Notes: a model not told the origin generated them from the sequence alone. A stretch of DNA of 64,000 bases from Bacteroides sp. (GCF_030151085.1 NZ_JASLER010000044.1:52122-116121), one strand, 5' to 3'. Counted from the first letter of the stretch, positions 1 to 8,764 are shown. Made by a program: numbers and translations.

Positions 1-167
1 GTGCTATCAGCTTCATACGTATCTGTAGCGTGGCAGTAAGCTTCATGTATGTTTCGCATCACTTGTTGCTTGTTCATCTTGAAGTTACGCCCTATCCAGT
101 TGCCCATCATAAACAGGACGACGGCGGTCGCTGTAACTGTAAGAAGTATATAATATGATTTTTTCAT
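1..167 (-). CDS. Partial membrane-anchored protein, possibly a sensor kinase N-terminus
   Basis: The reading frame opens at ATG 167-165 on the minus strand and runs off the left edge, giving 55 residues. It begins MKKSYYILL, has one hydrophobic segment at about residues 5-22, then a charged helix-like stretch with an HATD motif. A short cytoplasmic tail, one membrane span and an extracytoplasmic region would fit the start of a Bacteroides sensor histidine kinase, but no diagnostic domain is inside the window. A TATATTTG -7 element lies 21 bases upstream of the start. Confidence 0.5.
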   Translation of the reverse strand, partial: MKKSYYILLTVTATAVVLFMMGNWIGRNFKMNKQQVMRNIHEAYCHATDTYEADS

Positions 168-187
168 CAAGCACACGGTATTTTGGG

Positions 188-195
188 CAAATATA
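188..195 (-). promoter_or_regulatory. Bacteroides -7 promoter element for the left-edge gene
   Basis: On the minus strand this reads TATATTTG, a match to the Bacteroides -7 consensus TAnnTTTG, just upstream of the ATG at 167. Confidence 0.5.
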
Positions 196-264
196 AGCAA
201 TCTTTTCCTTCCGTCTTAACATAAAGATAACATTCTGATAACCTTCTACCTTTCAATACTTCCC

Positions 265-272
265 TATCTTTG
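265..272 (+). promoter_or_regulatory. -7 promoter element (TATCTTTG) for the gene at 314
   Basis: TATCTTTG matches TAnnTTTG exactly and sits 41 bases upstream of the ATG. A clear TTTG -33 element is not visible at the usual distance. Confidence 0.6.
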
Positions 273-313
273 CAGCATACAAATCAATAGAATAACTTAA
301 TAGAAACAAAAAT

Positions 314-907
314 ATGGATACGGAAAACATTAGTCACCCCGATGGTGTAGAAGTAAAATTATCAGCAAAATCAATTAACATCAGAGGATTGATATACTTC
401 TTTATCTTATTAATAGCAGGCACTTGCTTGTTTGTCTATGTATGGGACGAGTTTTCTTCCTATAATATAGGATATAGAATGGGCACCATCGGCAAACAGT
501 TCAAAGACGGAGGATTCATCTTATTTTTACTACTACTTGCCCTTGTTTATATGTTAATTCAGACTGGTGTTCTTTATTGGTTCAGCGGAAAGAATAGAAA
601 ATCACTGCGTTGGCAAGGCAGTTTAACTGGAGTCGGATTCTATCTGACTTGCCCTATTACTTTGAAATATTACCGGGTTGCCTTATTATTACCTGGCATA
701 TTACTAGGATTATTACCTACCATTCACGGTTTTTGCACAGGAAATGCAATCGTATTTTATATGGGAATGTTTGGCTTATTGACTGCCTCTGCTGATACTT
801 ATTTCTGGTACAAACTCCGTCCTTTCGATGAAGAAGACCTGTTATTGGCAAATAATAGCTTCTACGATGTTACTATCATTAAACGTAACTACAGAAAGAA
901 CAATTAA
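314..907 (+). CDS. DUF3267-like integral membrane protein
   Basis: A 197-residue protein with four predicted hydrophobic segments (about residues 25-43, 68-87, 120-137 and 145-160). The second half has a CPIT motif, a glycine/leucine-rich span ending GLLPTIHG, and a SADTYFWYKLR motif. This resembles the C-terminal half of the DUF3267 family (putative zincin-like membrane proteins), but the family's HE metal-binding motif is absent, so peptidase activity is unlikely. Function is not known. It faces upp convergently, with the 22-bp-period repeat cassette between them. Confidence 0.6.
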   Translation: MDTENISHPDGVEVKLSAKSINIRGLIYFFILLIAGTCLFVYVWDEFSSYNIGYRMGTIGKQFKDGGFILFLLLLALVYMLIQTGVLYWFSGKNRKSLRWQGSLTGVGFYLTCPITLKYYRVALLLPGILLGLLPTIHGFCTGNAIVFYMGMFGLLTASADTYFWYKLRPFDEEDLLLANNSFYDVTIIKRNYRKNN

Positions 908-920
908 CGGCGGTATAAGT

Positions 921-1038
921 CATTTGTCAGACACTGGTGTTCCGCTTGTCAGACACTGGCGTGTATCGCGACAAAGGCTGGTGTTTATCGTGACAAACAC
1001 TGGTGCCTGACAAGCGGAACACCAGTGTTTGACAAATG
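921..1038. repeat. 22-bp-period repeat cassette 1 with 32-bp inverted arms
   Basis: Four tandem units start at 925, 947, 969 and 991, exactly 22 bp apart, sharing a core like GACACTGGTGT. The outer arms 921-952 and 1007-1038 are inverted copies matching at 31 of 32 positions. It lies between two convergent genes and would form a long hairpin in either transcript, so it may end transcription. There is no T-tract directly after either arm. Architecture is shared with the cassettes near 9.05, 10.7, 46.05 and 54.1 kb. Confidence 0.85.
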
Positions 1039-1056
1039 GGATAAAATCAGTTGATA

Positions 1057-1716
1057 CTATATCTTATCTCCAAACGCCAAATCTCCCGCATCACCCAATC
1101 CGGGTACAATGTATGAGTGCTCGTTCATATCAGGATCAATAGCTGCACACCACAAAGTCACCTCATCATCAGGAAAGAGCTTCGCCAAGTGATCTACTCC
1201 CTGCTGGCTAGCAATAACACAAGCTATTTGCAGCTTGGCAGGTATACCTTTCGTCAGAAAGCCTCGCCAAGCAAGTTCCATACTCTCGCCGGTGGCAAGC
1301 ATCGGATCGACCAACATTAAAGTCTTATTAGTCAGATCGGGAGTCGCGATATACTCAATATGCACATCTACCACACGGCACTCTTTATCTTTATAATAAC
1401 GATATGCAGAAACAAAAGCATTTCCGGCACGATCGAATACATTCAGGAAACCGGTATGCAAAGGCAATCCGGCACGGAAAACAGTAGCAATCACTACATC
1501 ATTATCGGATGTACTAACCGGTGCGATCCCCAAAGGGGTCTGTACCTGCTTCACGGAGTAAGTCAGTTCCTTACTCATCTCATACGCCATTATCTCTCCG
1601 ATACGCTCAATATTCCGACGGAATCGCATACGGTCGCCCTGGACTGCTACATCACGAATCTCCGCTACGTACTGGTTCAAGACAGAATTAGTCTCAGCAA
1701 AATTGACAATCTTCAT
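1057..1716 (-). CDS. upp: Uracil phosphoribosyltransferase
   Basis: Salvages uracil to UMP with PRPP in the cytoplasm. At 219 residues it has the usual family length. The PRPP-binding loop is visible as LVDPMLATGES at about residues 135-146, and the C-terminus carries the uracil-site segment ending PGLGDAGDLAFG. The start at ATG 1716 is supported by a promoter 56 bases upstream. It is monocistronic, convergent with the membrane protein gene to its right-hand side in transcription order and divergent from pckA. Confidence 0.95.
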   Translation of the reverse strand: MKIVNFAETNSVLNQYVAEIRDVAVQGDRMRFRRNIERIGEIMAYEMSKELTYSVKQVQTPLGIAPVSTSDNDVVIATVFRAGLPLHTGFLNVFDRAGNAFVSAYRYYKDKECRVVDVHIEYIATPDLTNKTLMLVDPMLATGESMELAWRGFLTKGIPAKLQIACVIASQQGVDHLAKLFPDDEVTLWCAAIDPDMNEHSYIVPGLGDAGDLAFGDKI

Positions 1717-1771
1717 TGTTTATTATCAAGTTAATATGTTTTAGTTATTGCTCATTTATGAAAAGCGAATA

Positions 1772-1802
1772 CAAAGGAAGCGATTTCCTTTAAATTTGCA
1801 AC
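1772..1802 (-). promoter_or_regulatory. Promoter of upp
   Basis: On the minus strand, GTTG (1802-1799) and TTCCTTTG (1779-1772) are separated by 19 bp, close to the Bacteroides -33/-7 arrangement. Confidence 0.55.
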
Positions 1803-1893
1803 GTTCAGTTTGCAGATATTGTTACCTTTTTATAAAAGATTTCCCATTAAAGAAAAATTTCTGTAATGAAGTTCGTCTTTCAAAAGAAAGTAT

Positions 1894-2038
1894 TACTTTT
1901 GTAGGCGAAAAACAAGGGGCCTACTAAAAGGCAGTGAAAAAAGAGAATTCTTAATACTGATTTTCCCCCTTACGAAAGGTAAAAAGAGATAAGAAAAGAG
2001 ATTATAAACCAAATACCAATTTAAAAATCTTAAAAGAA
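1894..2038 (+). promoter_or_regulatory. pckA promoter and long leader
   Basis: TACTTTTG at 1894-1901 is a -7 element; transcription would begin near 1908. The region between upp and pckA (1717-2038) holds no gene. GTAGGC at 1901-1906 can pair with GCCTAC at 1919-1924, placing a small hairpin at the promoter/start-site region. The leader of about 130 bases is A-rich up to the ATG, as is common for strongly expressed Bacteroides genes. Confidence 0.55.
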
Positions 2039-3646
2039 ATGGCAAATTTAGATTTAAGCAAGTACGGTATCAAAGACGTAAAGGAAATCATCCACAACCC
2101 GTCTTATGATGTATTGTTCGCTGAAGAGACCAAACCGTGTCTGGAAGGCTTCGAAAAAGGTCAAGTAACTGAACTGGGTGCTGTAAACGTAATGACAGGT
2201 GTTTACACAGGTCGTTCTCCTAAAGATAAATTTTTCGTAATGAATGAAGCCAGCAAGGATTCTGTATGGTGGACTTCTGAAGAATACAAAAACGACAACA
2301 AACCTTGTACTGAAGAAGCTTGGAATGACTTGAAAGCTAAAGCTGTTAAGGAATTGAGCGGCAAACGTTTGTTCGTTGTTGATACTTTCTGTGGTGCTAA
2401 CGAGGCTACTCGCATGAAAGTTCGTTTCATTGTAGAGGTTGCTTGGCAAGCTCATTTCGTAACTAACATGTTCATCCGCCCGACTGCTGAAGAACTTGCT
2501 GCTTACGGAGAACCTGATTTCGTATGTTTCAACGCTTCTAAAGCAAAAGTTGACAACTACAAAGAACTGGGTCTGAACTCTGAAACTGCTACAGTATTTA
2601 ACCTGAAGACTAAAGAACAAGTTATCTTGAATACTTGGTACGGTGGTGAAATGAAGAAAGGTATGTTCTCTATCATGAACTACATGAACCCTCTTCGTGG
2701 TATCGCTTCTATGCACTGCTCTGCTAACACTAACATGGAAGGCACTGACTCTGCTATCTTCTTCGGTCTGTCTGGTACAGGTAAGACTACTTTGTCTACT
2801 GACCCGAAACGTAAGTTGATCGGTGATGACGAACACGGATGGGATGACGAAGGTGTATTCAACTACGAAGGTGGTTGCTATGCTAAGACTATCAACTTGG
2901 ATAAAGAAAGCGAACCGGATATCTACGCTGCTATCAAACGTGACGCTCTGTTAGAGAACGTAATCGTTGACGCTGCTGGTAAGATTGACTTCGCAGATAA
3001 GAGCGCAACTGAAAACACTCGTGTTTCTTATCCTATCTATCACATTGACAATATCGTTAAGCCTATCTCTAAAGGTCCTCACGCTCACCAAGTAATCTTC
3101 TTGTCAGCTGATGCCTTTGGTGTATTGCCTCCGGTATCTATCCTGAACCCAGAACAAGCTCAGTATTACTTCCTGTCTGGTTTCACTGCTAAGTTGGCTG
3201 GAACAGAACGTGGTATCACTGAACCGACTCCTACATTCTCTGCTTGCTTCGGTGCTGCTTTCTTGAGCTTGCATCCTACTAAATATGCAGAAGAATTGGT
3301 TAAGAAGATGCAGAAGGTTGGTGCTAAGGCATACTTGGTTAACACTGGTTGGAATGGTAGCGGCAAGCGTATCTCTATCAAAGATACTCGTGGTATCATC
3401 GACGCTATCCTTGACGGTTCTATCGACAAGGCTCCTACTAAGGTTATTCCTTTCTTCGATTTCGTTGTTCCGACTGCATTGCCGGGTGTTGATCCGAAGA
3501 TCCTTGATCCTCGTGACACTTACGAATGTGCTTGTCAATGGGAAGAAAAAGCAAAAGACTTGGCTGGCCGTTTCATCAAGAACTTCTCTAAGTTCACTGG
3601 AACTGAAGCTGGTAAAGCTTTGGTTGCTGCTGGTCCGAAATTATAA
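2039..3646 (+). CDS. pckA: Phosphoenolpyruvate carboxykinase (ATP)
   Basis: Interconverts oxaloacetate and PEP with ATP/ADP; in Bacteroides it fixes CO2 on the way to succinate and also serves gluconeogenesis. The 535-residue protein is full length. The kinase P-loop GLSGTGKTTLS is at about residues 243-253, followed by DDEHGWDDEGVFNYEGGCY with metal and nucleotide ligands. Codon usage is strongly biased (CTGCT, GGT, AAG runs), suggesting high expression. It has its own promoter and a strong terminator, so it is monocistronic. Confidence 0.97.
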   Translation: MANLDLSKYGIKDVKEIIHNPSYDVLFAEETKPCLEGFEKGQVTELGAVNVMTGVYTGRSPKDKFFVMNEASKDSVWWTSEEYKNDNKPCTEEAWNDLKAKAVKELSGKRLFVVDTFCGANEATRMKVRFIVEVAWQAHFVTNMFIRPTAEELAAYGEPDFVCFNASKAKVDNYKELGLNSETATVFNLKTKEQVILNTWYGGEMKKGMFSIMNYMNPLRGIASMHCSANTNMEGTDSAIFFGLSGTGKTTLSTDPKRKLIGDDEHGWDDEGVFNYEGGCYAKTINLDKESEPDIYAAIKRDALLENVIVDAAGKIDFADKSATENTRVSYPIYHIDNIVKPISKGPHAHQVIFLSADAFGVLPPVSILNPEQAQYYFLSGFTAKLAGTERGITEPTPTFSACFGAAFLSLHPTKYAEELVKKMQKVGAKAYLVNTGWNGSGKRISIKDTRGIIDAILDGSIDKAPTKVIPFFDFVVPTALPGVDPKILDPRDTYECACQWEEKAKDLAGRFIKNFSKFTGTEAGKALVAAGPKL

Positions 3647-3672
3647 TTTGCATAAAACCAGTTATACATGTA

Positions 3673-3709
3673 AGAAGGTGCCTCTTTCGAGAGGCACCTT
3701 CTTCTTTTT
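3673..3709 (+). terminator. Rho-independent terminator of pckA
   Basis: A 13-bp perfect stem (3673-3685 with 3690-3702) closes a TTCG tetraloop and is followed by a T-rich run. Confidence 0.9.
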
Positions 3710-3810
3710 CTGAAGTCAGCAAAAGCATTGCAAAATATCACAATTGCAGATAAACTCAACAACAGGATTATATAATGAGAATGTATACCTCAATAATCCG
3801 AAAGTTTTAT

Positions 3811-3818
3811 TAGATTTG
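3811..3818 (+). promoter_or_regulatory. -7 element (TAGATTTG) of the nitroreductase gene
   Basis: Match to TAnnTTTG, 27 bases upstream of the ATG at 3845. Confidence 0.55.
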
Positions 3819-3844
3819 CAGAAACCATAACCCAATAAAGCAAT

Positions 3845-4492
3845 ATGAAAAGTATCAAACTGATGTTAGTAGGCGCCAGCCTGTTATTGTGCTGTGGATG
3901 CGGCACACAAGTACAAAAAGAGAGTACAGCTACCGATGTAAATGGAAGTAAAGAAAATGCTGTGATAGAAAACATAATGTCACGACGTAGCATCCGCAAA
4001 TATAAACCACAAGCTGTCAATCGTGATACAATGCAAATTATCCTTGATTGTGGCATCAATGCTCCAAACGGACAAAACAAACAGTCCTGGGAAATACGTG
4101 TAGTAGATAATCCGGAGTTCATCAACGGCATTACTGAGGTATATAAGAAGGAGAATCCGGATGCTACGAAAGATCCGAACTTCAAAAATATGTTCCGCAA
4201 TGCTTCTACCGTAATATTTATAGCCAACGACCTATCGTATGACTTATCGCAAATTGATTGTGGATTGTTGGGTGAGAATATGATTCTTTCCGCATGGTCT
4301 ATGGGCATCGGTTCCTGTTGTCTCGGTGGGCCTACCCGATTTATGATGTCTTCTCCCGGTGCTGCCGAATACTTGAAGAGGCTGGATATTCCAGAAGGTT
4401 ATCAGCTGCTTTACTGCATCGCTTTCGGATATCCTGATGAAACACCGGATGCAAAACCTAGAAATGCCGCAAAAATCAGGTTCATAGATTAA
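3845..4492 (+). CDS. Lipoprotein-anchored nitroreductase family protein
   Basis: A 215-residue nitroreductase-fold flavoprotein. The FMN-phosphate motif SRRSIRKYKP is at about residues 46-55, NAPNGQNKQSWE follows, and the GIGSCCLGG loop lies near residue 153. The N-terminus is a typical lipoprotein signal: charged start, hydrophobic core and lipobox LLCCGC with the modified Cys near residue 19. The mature enzyme is therefore predicted outside the cytoplasm, unusual for an FMN enzyme. The physiological substrate cannot be told from sequence. Single gene between two terminators. Confidence 0.85.
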   Translation: MKSIKLMLVGASLLLCCGCGTQVQKESTATDVNGSKENAVIENIMSRRSIRKYKPQAVNRDTMQIILDCGINAPNGQNKQSWEIRVVDNPEFINGITEVYKKENPDATKDPNFKNMFRNASTVIFIANDLSYDLSQIDCGLLGENMILSAWSMGIGSCCLGGPTRFMMSSPGAAEYLKRLDIPEGYQLLYCIAFGYPDETPDAKPRNAAKIRFID

Positions 4493-4510
4493 TTATAAGG
4501 AATAGCAATA

Positions 4511-4548
4511 AAAAAGGAGTGCCTCGCTTTTGCAAGGCACTCCTTTTT
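4511..4548. terminator. Bidirectional terminator between nitroreductase and typA
   Basis: A 14-bp stem (4511-4524 with 4535-4548) with A-run on the left and T-run on the right lies between two convergent genes and can serve both. Confidence 0.88.
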
Positions 4549-4566
4549 TATAATATATGCAAAAAA

Positions 4567-6366
4567 TCAATTCTTATTCGCACGCTTACGCTCTGTTTCA
4601 TCCAGAATAACTTTGCGCATACGCATAGACTTCGGCGTAACTTCTACATACTCGTCTTCCTTAATGTACTCCAATGCTTCTTCCAAAGAGAATTGTACGG
4701 GAGGAATCAAACGAGCTTTATCGTCGGAACCGGAAGCACGCATATTGGTCAACTTCTTAGACTTGGTAACATTCACCACAAGATCATTATCGTGAGAGTG
4801 TTCACCTACTACTTGTCCGGCATAAACTTCTTCTTGCGGGAAGACAAAGAATTTACCACGATCCTGCAATTTATCAATAGCGTAAGCAAAAGCTGTACCC
4901 GACTCCATAGCAATAATAGAACCATTGGTACGACGCTCTATCTCACCTTTAAAAGGTTGGTATTCTTTGAAGCGGTGTGCCATGATAGCTTCACCGGCAG
5001 ATGCAGTCAGTACATTGGTACGCAGACCGATAATACCACGTGACGGCATATCGAATTCGAGGTTTACACGTTCGCCTGCACTTTCCATCTTCACCATTTC
5101 ACCCTTACGACGAGTTACCATATCAATCATTTTGCTGGCATATTCTTCGGGAACATTAATGGTAAGCTCTTCAATAGGCTCATTTTTTACACCATCAATT
5201 TCCTTGAAAATAACCTGCGGCTGGCCAACCTGCAACTCGTAACCTTCGCGGCGCATAGTCTCGATCAATACCGACAAGTGGAGTACACCACGGCCCGAAA
5301 CAACCCATTTACCATCTTCTTCACTCTTACGTACACGTAGGGCAAGGTTTTTATCCAATTCCTTCATCAGACGGTCATGGATGTGGCGAGAAGTAACGAA
5401 CTTACCTTCTTTACCATAAAAAGGAGAATCATTGATAGTAAACAACATGCTCATAGTCGGTTCGTCGATAGCGATAGGTGGCAATGCTTCCGGATTTTCA
5501 AAATCACAGATAGTGTCACCAATCTCAAATCCATCGATACCTACCAACGCACATATATCGCCTGAAGATACTTCGGACACTTTCACACGTCCCATACCTT
5601 CGAATGTATGCAATTCCTTAATCTTAGAGCGGACCATTTTGCCGTCACGCTTAGCCAAAGATACATTCATGCCTTCTCTGAGCGTACCACGATGTACACG
5701 ACCTACGGCAATACGACCGGTATATGAAGAATAATCTAATGAAGTTATTAGCATTTGCGGAGTACCTTCCAACTGCGTAGGAGCAGGGATATTTTCTATA
5801 ATGCAATCCAGCAATGAGTAGATGTTATCGGTAGGCTTTTGCCAGTCAGTACTCATCCAGTTGTTCTTGGCCGAACCGTATACCACGGGGAAGTCCAATT
5901 GATCTTCGGTAGCTTCCAGGCTGAACATCAAGTCGAACACCATTTCATAAACTTCTTCGGGACGGCAGTTAGGTTTATCTACCTTGTTTACTACAACGAT
6001 GGGCTTCAAACCAATCTGCAAAGCTTTCTGCAACACGAAACGGGTTTGCGGCATAGGACCTTCAAAAGCATCTACCAATAAGATACATCCGTCTGCCATA
6101 TTCAACACACGTTCTACTTCACCACCGAAGTCACTGTGACCCGGAGTATCAATAATATTAATCTTGGTATCTTTATAAGAAATTGAAACGTTCTTTGAAA
6201 GAATCGTTATTCCTCGTTCACGTTCCAAATCGTTGTTATCCAGCATTAATTCACCTGTGCTTTGGTTCTCACGGAACAGATTTCCGGCCAAAAGCATCTT
6301 GTCTACGAGCGTCGTTTTCCCATGGTCAACATGGGCGATAATTGCAATGTTTCTAATATTTTGCAT
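4567..6366 (-). CDS. typA: Translational GTPase TypA/BipA
   Basis: Ribosome-associated GTPase of the EF-G superfamily, linked to ribosome assembly and stress adaptation. I place the start at ATG 6366, giving 599 residues starting MQNIRNIAIIAHVDHGKTT. An in-frame extension up to 6447 is possible, but the -7 promoter at 6388-6395 lies inside it and families start at this point. G1 AHVDHGKTT, switch II DTPGHSDFGGEVER and NKVDKP are present, then domain II and the C-terminal TypA domain. It ends in an ANKN tail next to the shared terminator. Confidence 0.96.
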   Translation of the reverse strand: MQNIRNIAIIAHVDHGKTTLVDKMLLAGNLFRENQSTGELMLDNNDLERERGITILSKNVSISYKDTKINIIDTPGHSDFGGEVERVLNMADGCILLVDAFEGPMPQTRFVLQKALQIGLKPIVVVNKVDKPNCRPEEVYEMVFDLMFSLEATEDQLDFPVVYGSAKNNWMSTDWQKPTDNIYSLLDCIIENIPAPTQLEGTPQMLITSLDYSSYTGRIAVGRVHRGTLREGMNVSLAKRDGKMVRSKIKELHTFEGMGRVKVSEVSSGDICALVGIDGFEIGDTICDFENPEALPPIAIDEPTMSMLFTINDSPFYGKEGKFVTSRHIHDRLMKELDKNLALRVRKSEEDGKWVVSGRGVLHLSVLIETMRREGYELQVGQPQVIFKEIDGVKNEPIEELTINVPEEYASKMIDMVTRRKGEMVKMESAGERVNLEFDMPSRGIIGLRTNVLTASAGEAIMAHRFKEYQPFKGEIERRTNGSIIAMESGTAFAYAIDKLQDRGKFFVFPQEEVYAGQVVGEHSHDNDLVVNVTKSKKLTNMRASGSDDKARLIPPVQFSLEEALEYIKEDEYVEVTPKSMRMRKVILDETERKRANKN

Positions 6367-6387
6367 ATAATACCTATTATTTGGCGG

Positions 6388-6395
6388 CAAAGGTA
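6388..6395 (-). promoter_or_regulatory. -7 element of typA
   Basis: Reads TACCTTTG on the minus strand; it implies a short leader before ATG 6366 and so decides the typA start. Confidence 0.65.
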
Positions 6396-6445
6396 CGAAT
6401 TTTGCATTAAATATATAGTATAGAGAAGAAAAAAAGCTGTATATC

Positions 6446-6476
6446 ATTGCGATATAAAAGATAATCCCTATCTTTG
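6446..6476 (+). promoter_or_regulatory. Promoter of rpsO
   Basis: ATTG at 6446-6449 and TATCTTTG at 6469-6476 are spaced by 19 bp. The leader before the ATG at 6522 is about 40 bases. Confidence 0.65.
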
Positions 6477-6521
6477 CAACCCCAAAAGGGAATATTTATA
6501 ACAACTTTTTAATTAAACATT

Positions 6522-6791
6522 ATGTATTTAGACGCTGCTAAAAAGCAAGAAATCTTCGGCAAACACGGGAAGTCTAACTCTGATACTGGATCAGCTGAGT
6601 CTCAGATAGCTTTGTTTTCCTACCGTATTGCCCATCTGACTGAGCACCTTAAGCTCAACAGAAAGGATTATAGTACTGAAAGAGCTTTGACTATGTTAGT
6701 AGGTAAACGCCGTGCGTTGCTTACTTACTTGAAAGACCGCGATATCAACAGATACCGTGCTATCGTCAAAGAACTTGGCTTGCGTAAGTAA
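6522..6791 (+). CDS. rpsO: 30S ribosomal protein S15
   Basis: Small-subunit protein that binds the 16S rRNA central domain early in assembly. The 89-residue length is exactly that of the family, and the hallmarks DTGSAESQIA, RIAHLTEHLK and KDYSTERAL are present. Divergent from typA, with its own promoter and terminator. Confidence 0.98.
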   Translation: MYLDAAKKQEIFGKHGKSNSDTGSAESQIALFSYRIAHLTEHLKLNRKDYSTERALTMLVGKRRALLTYLKDRDINRYRAIVKELGLRK

Positions 6792-6812
6792 TATACTTGC
6801 GGCAAAAGCATT

Positions 6813-6853
6813 AAAAAGCGGGGAGTTTTCTTTCGAAAACTTCCCGCTTTTTT
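6813..6853 (+). terminator. Terminator of rpsO
   Basis: Stem AAAAGCGGGGAGTTTTC (from 6813) pairs with GAAAACTTCCCGCTTTT (from 6835), with one bulge, around a small loop and ends in a T-run. It also faces the convergent acetyltransferase gene. Confidence 0.9.
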
Positions 6854-6877
6854 TGTGCAGCAAAAACCTGATTAGAC

Positions 6878-7411
6878 TTACATTTGTAGATTAATCCCGT
6901 ATAATACGTGTTCTTTTAACGGATGGTCATCAGGCACTGAAGGATGCGGAAATTCCTTCACTTTCTGCATACCTATCTTCTGCATCACTCGTTCGGAGCG
7001 CTTATTGGGTAAAGAAGTAAAAGAATAGATTGTAGTAAACGGAAGATGTTCACTGGCATACTTCAGACAAGCCCCGGCAGCTTCGGTAGCATATCCGCGG
7101 TTCCAATACTCTTGCTTCAACCTCCAGCCTATTTCAACACCCGGAGCAAAATCCACATCGAAGGCGATATTATGGAATCCGGTATATCCGATAAAGGCAT
7201 GGTCTTCTTTTCGCTCAACGGCATATAGACCATAGCCACATTGAGCAAACTCGTTTATAATTCTATTATAGAAATCCAAAGACTCTGCATCAGTCAGCTT
7301 TTTCAGAAAGAACTCCATGACTAATGGATCTTGATTCATCTCCGAAAATGGTTTTAAGTCTTCTTCTTCCCAATCACGCAATAGCAGGCGGGGAGTTTCA
7401 ATGTATATCAT
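6878..7411 (-). CDS. GNAT family N-acetyltransferase (RimJ/RimL-like)
   Basis: A 177-residue acetyltransferase that would transfer acetyl from acetyl-CoA to an amine. It starts MIYIETPRLLLRDW, the usual opening of the RimJ/RimL-type (Acetyltransf_3) proteins. The acetyl-CoA loop region is represented by WNRGYATEAAGACLKYA at about residues 105-121. The target is unknown: ribosomal protein N-termini, antibiotics or small amines are all possible in this family. Own promoter upstream, convergent with rpsO. Confidence 0.88.
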   Translation of the reverse strand: MIYIETPRLLLRDWEEEDLKPFSEMNQDPLVMEFFLKKLTDAESLDFYNRIINEFAQCGYGLYAVERKEDHAFIGYTGFHNIAFDVDFAPGVEIGWRLKQEYWNRGYATEAAGACLKYASEHLPFTTIYSFTSLPNKRSERVMQKIGMQKVKEFPHPSVPDDHPLKEHVLYGINLQM

Positions 7412-7449
7412 ACAGGGATTATTTTATTAGGTAAAGCTTCATTCCTGTA

Positions 7450-7457
7450 CAAAAATA
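7450..7457 (-). promoter_or_regulatory. -7 element of the acetyltransferase gene
   Basis: Reads TATTTTTG on the minus strand, 38 bases upstream of ATG 7411. Confidence 0.5.
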
Positions 7458-7490
7458 CGTAAATAAGACTAATACTCAAAACACAATTTT

Positions 7491-7498
7491 TATCTTTG
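7491..7498 (+). promoter_or_regulatory. -7 element (TATCTTTG) of the methyltransferase gene
   Basis: Exact TAnnTTTG match divergent from the acetyltransferase promoter 33 bases away. Confidence 0.6.
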
Positions 7499-7564
7499 TA
7501 AAATCCCTCAAAAAGCCCAAGCAAATCAACATACAAAATCTAAAACAGAAATACAATCCCACCT

Positions 7565-8224
7565 ATGAGGAACAAAACCACAACCGGCAACAAAACTGCA
7601 GAAACCATACAGACCTATGACTTGTCTGCACAAAGCTATCAGGATAAATTCATGCTGATGGACTTATACGACGACACTTATGACCGGTTCTGCGAATTAG
7701 TGAAAGGATCTGCTCCTTCTATTCTGGAAATAGGCACAGGTCCCGGAAATGTAACCAAATATCTGCTATCCCGACGCCCTGACTTCAAAGTTTCCGGAAT
7801 AGACCTGGCACCCCAAATGATAGAATTGGCAAGGCAAAATAATCCCCAAGGAGAATTTGACGTAATGGACTGTCGGGAAATTCACAAGATAGGACGGAAG
7901 TTCAAAGGCATCATGTGTGCATTCTGTTTACCTTATCTTTCTAAAGAAGACAGCAGGGAACTTATATCAAATATCTCACAACTTTTAGAACCGGGAGGTG
8001 TTTTATATATCAGTACAATGGAGGATGATTACGCTAAGTCAGGATATGAGACAACCAGCTTCAGCGGAATAAACAGAGTATATGTATATTATCATCAAGA
8101 GAATTTTATTGCCGGATGCCTGGAAGAATCCGGATTCAAAATAGTAGATTTGCAAAAGAAAAGGTATCCGGAACAAGACGGAAGCTTCTTAACGGATATG
8201 ATTTTCATTGCCCAAAAGAAATAA
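7565..8224 (+). CDS. Class I SAM-dependent methyltransferase
   Basis: A 219-residue cytoplasmic methyltransferase. The SAM-binding motif I is ILEIGTGPGN at about residues 56-65, the acidic motif II is SGIDLAPQMIE, and FDVMDCREI follows as motif III. The C-terminal half resembles UbiE/small-molecule methyltransferases; the substrate is not evident. The DUF4251 gene starts 51 bases downstream on the same strand and may be cotranscribed. Confidence 0.88.
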   Translation: MRNKTTTGNKTAETIQTYDLSAQSYQDKFMLMDLYDDTYDRFCELVKGSAPSILEIGTGPGNVTKYLLSRRPDFKVSGIDLAPQMIELARQNNPQGEFDVMDCREIHKIGRKFKGIMCAFCLPYLSKEDSRELISNISQLLEPGGVLYISTMEDDYAKSGYETTSFSGINRVYVYYHQENFIAGCLEESGFKIVDLQKKRYPEQDGSFLTDMIFIAQKK

Positions 8225-8275
8225 GATTAAGGGACGTGCCTACGGATTTGAAATAAAAACCTAAACATGTGAATA

Positions 8276-8764
8276 ATGAAAACAAGTAAACTGATTCTGT
8301 TGGGGCTGATCTGCATGATCGCAATAGTGCCGGCTACCGCCCAAAGCCGGAATGAGAAGAAAGCACAAATTGAACGTGCCGTAAAGGAAGCCATTGACTC
8401 CCAAACGTACAAGATCAACGTGGACCGTATGCAGCCCATGAGAGGGGGAAGCCGCACGCTGACCACTAACTACTCCCTACAAGTCAGGAATGATTCTGTC
8501 TATTCTTACCTGCCCTACTTCGGCGTAGCTTACAATGTACCTTACGGCGGTGGCAAAGGTCTCGTATTCAGCGAACCAATAACCGGGTACAAAACCAAAG
8601 AACTCAAAAAAGGTAAAACGCAGATAGATTTTAAGACCCGTAGCGAAGGAGACAATTATGAGTACAGCCTGACAATCTATCCCAACGGTTCGACTACCAT
8701 ACACGTGCAGGCATCCAATAGGCAATCCATCTCTTATACCGGAGATATGGAAGTTGAGAGATAG
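8276..8764 (+). CDS. Exported DUF4251 protein
   Basis: A 162-residue protein with an Ala-X-Ala signal peptide (cleavage expected after PATAQ, about residue 22). The body has the features of the Bacteroidetes DUF4251 family: VDRMQPMRGGSR near residue 46, SYLPYFGVAY, the glycine-rich YGGGKGLVFSEP, and a C-terminal SYTGDME strand. The family is periplasmic or surface-exposed and has no established function. Its 3' flank lacks a clear terminator. Confidence 0.85.
   Translation: MKTSKLILLGLICMIAIVPATAQSRNEKKAQIERAVKEAIDSQTYKINVDRMQPMRGGSRTLTTNYSLQVRNDSVYSYLPYFGVAYNVPYGGGKGLVFSEPITGYKTKELKKGKTQIDFKTRSEGDNYEYSLTIYPNGSTTIHVQASNRQSISYTGDMEVER

Noticed and set aside
921..1038. Possible small CRISPR array
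   Set aside because: The 22-bp units are contiguous with no spacers, contain inverted copies, and no cas gene is near.
2054..2836. 260-codon open frame on the minus strand inside pckA
   Set aside because: The strongly biased codons of pckA keep the opposite strand open; the translation is low in information.
6367..6447. N-terminal extension of typA
   Set aside because: It contains the -7 promoter element, and the family starts at ATG 6366.
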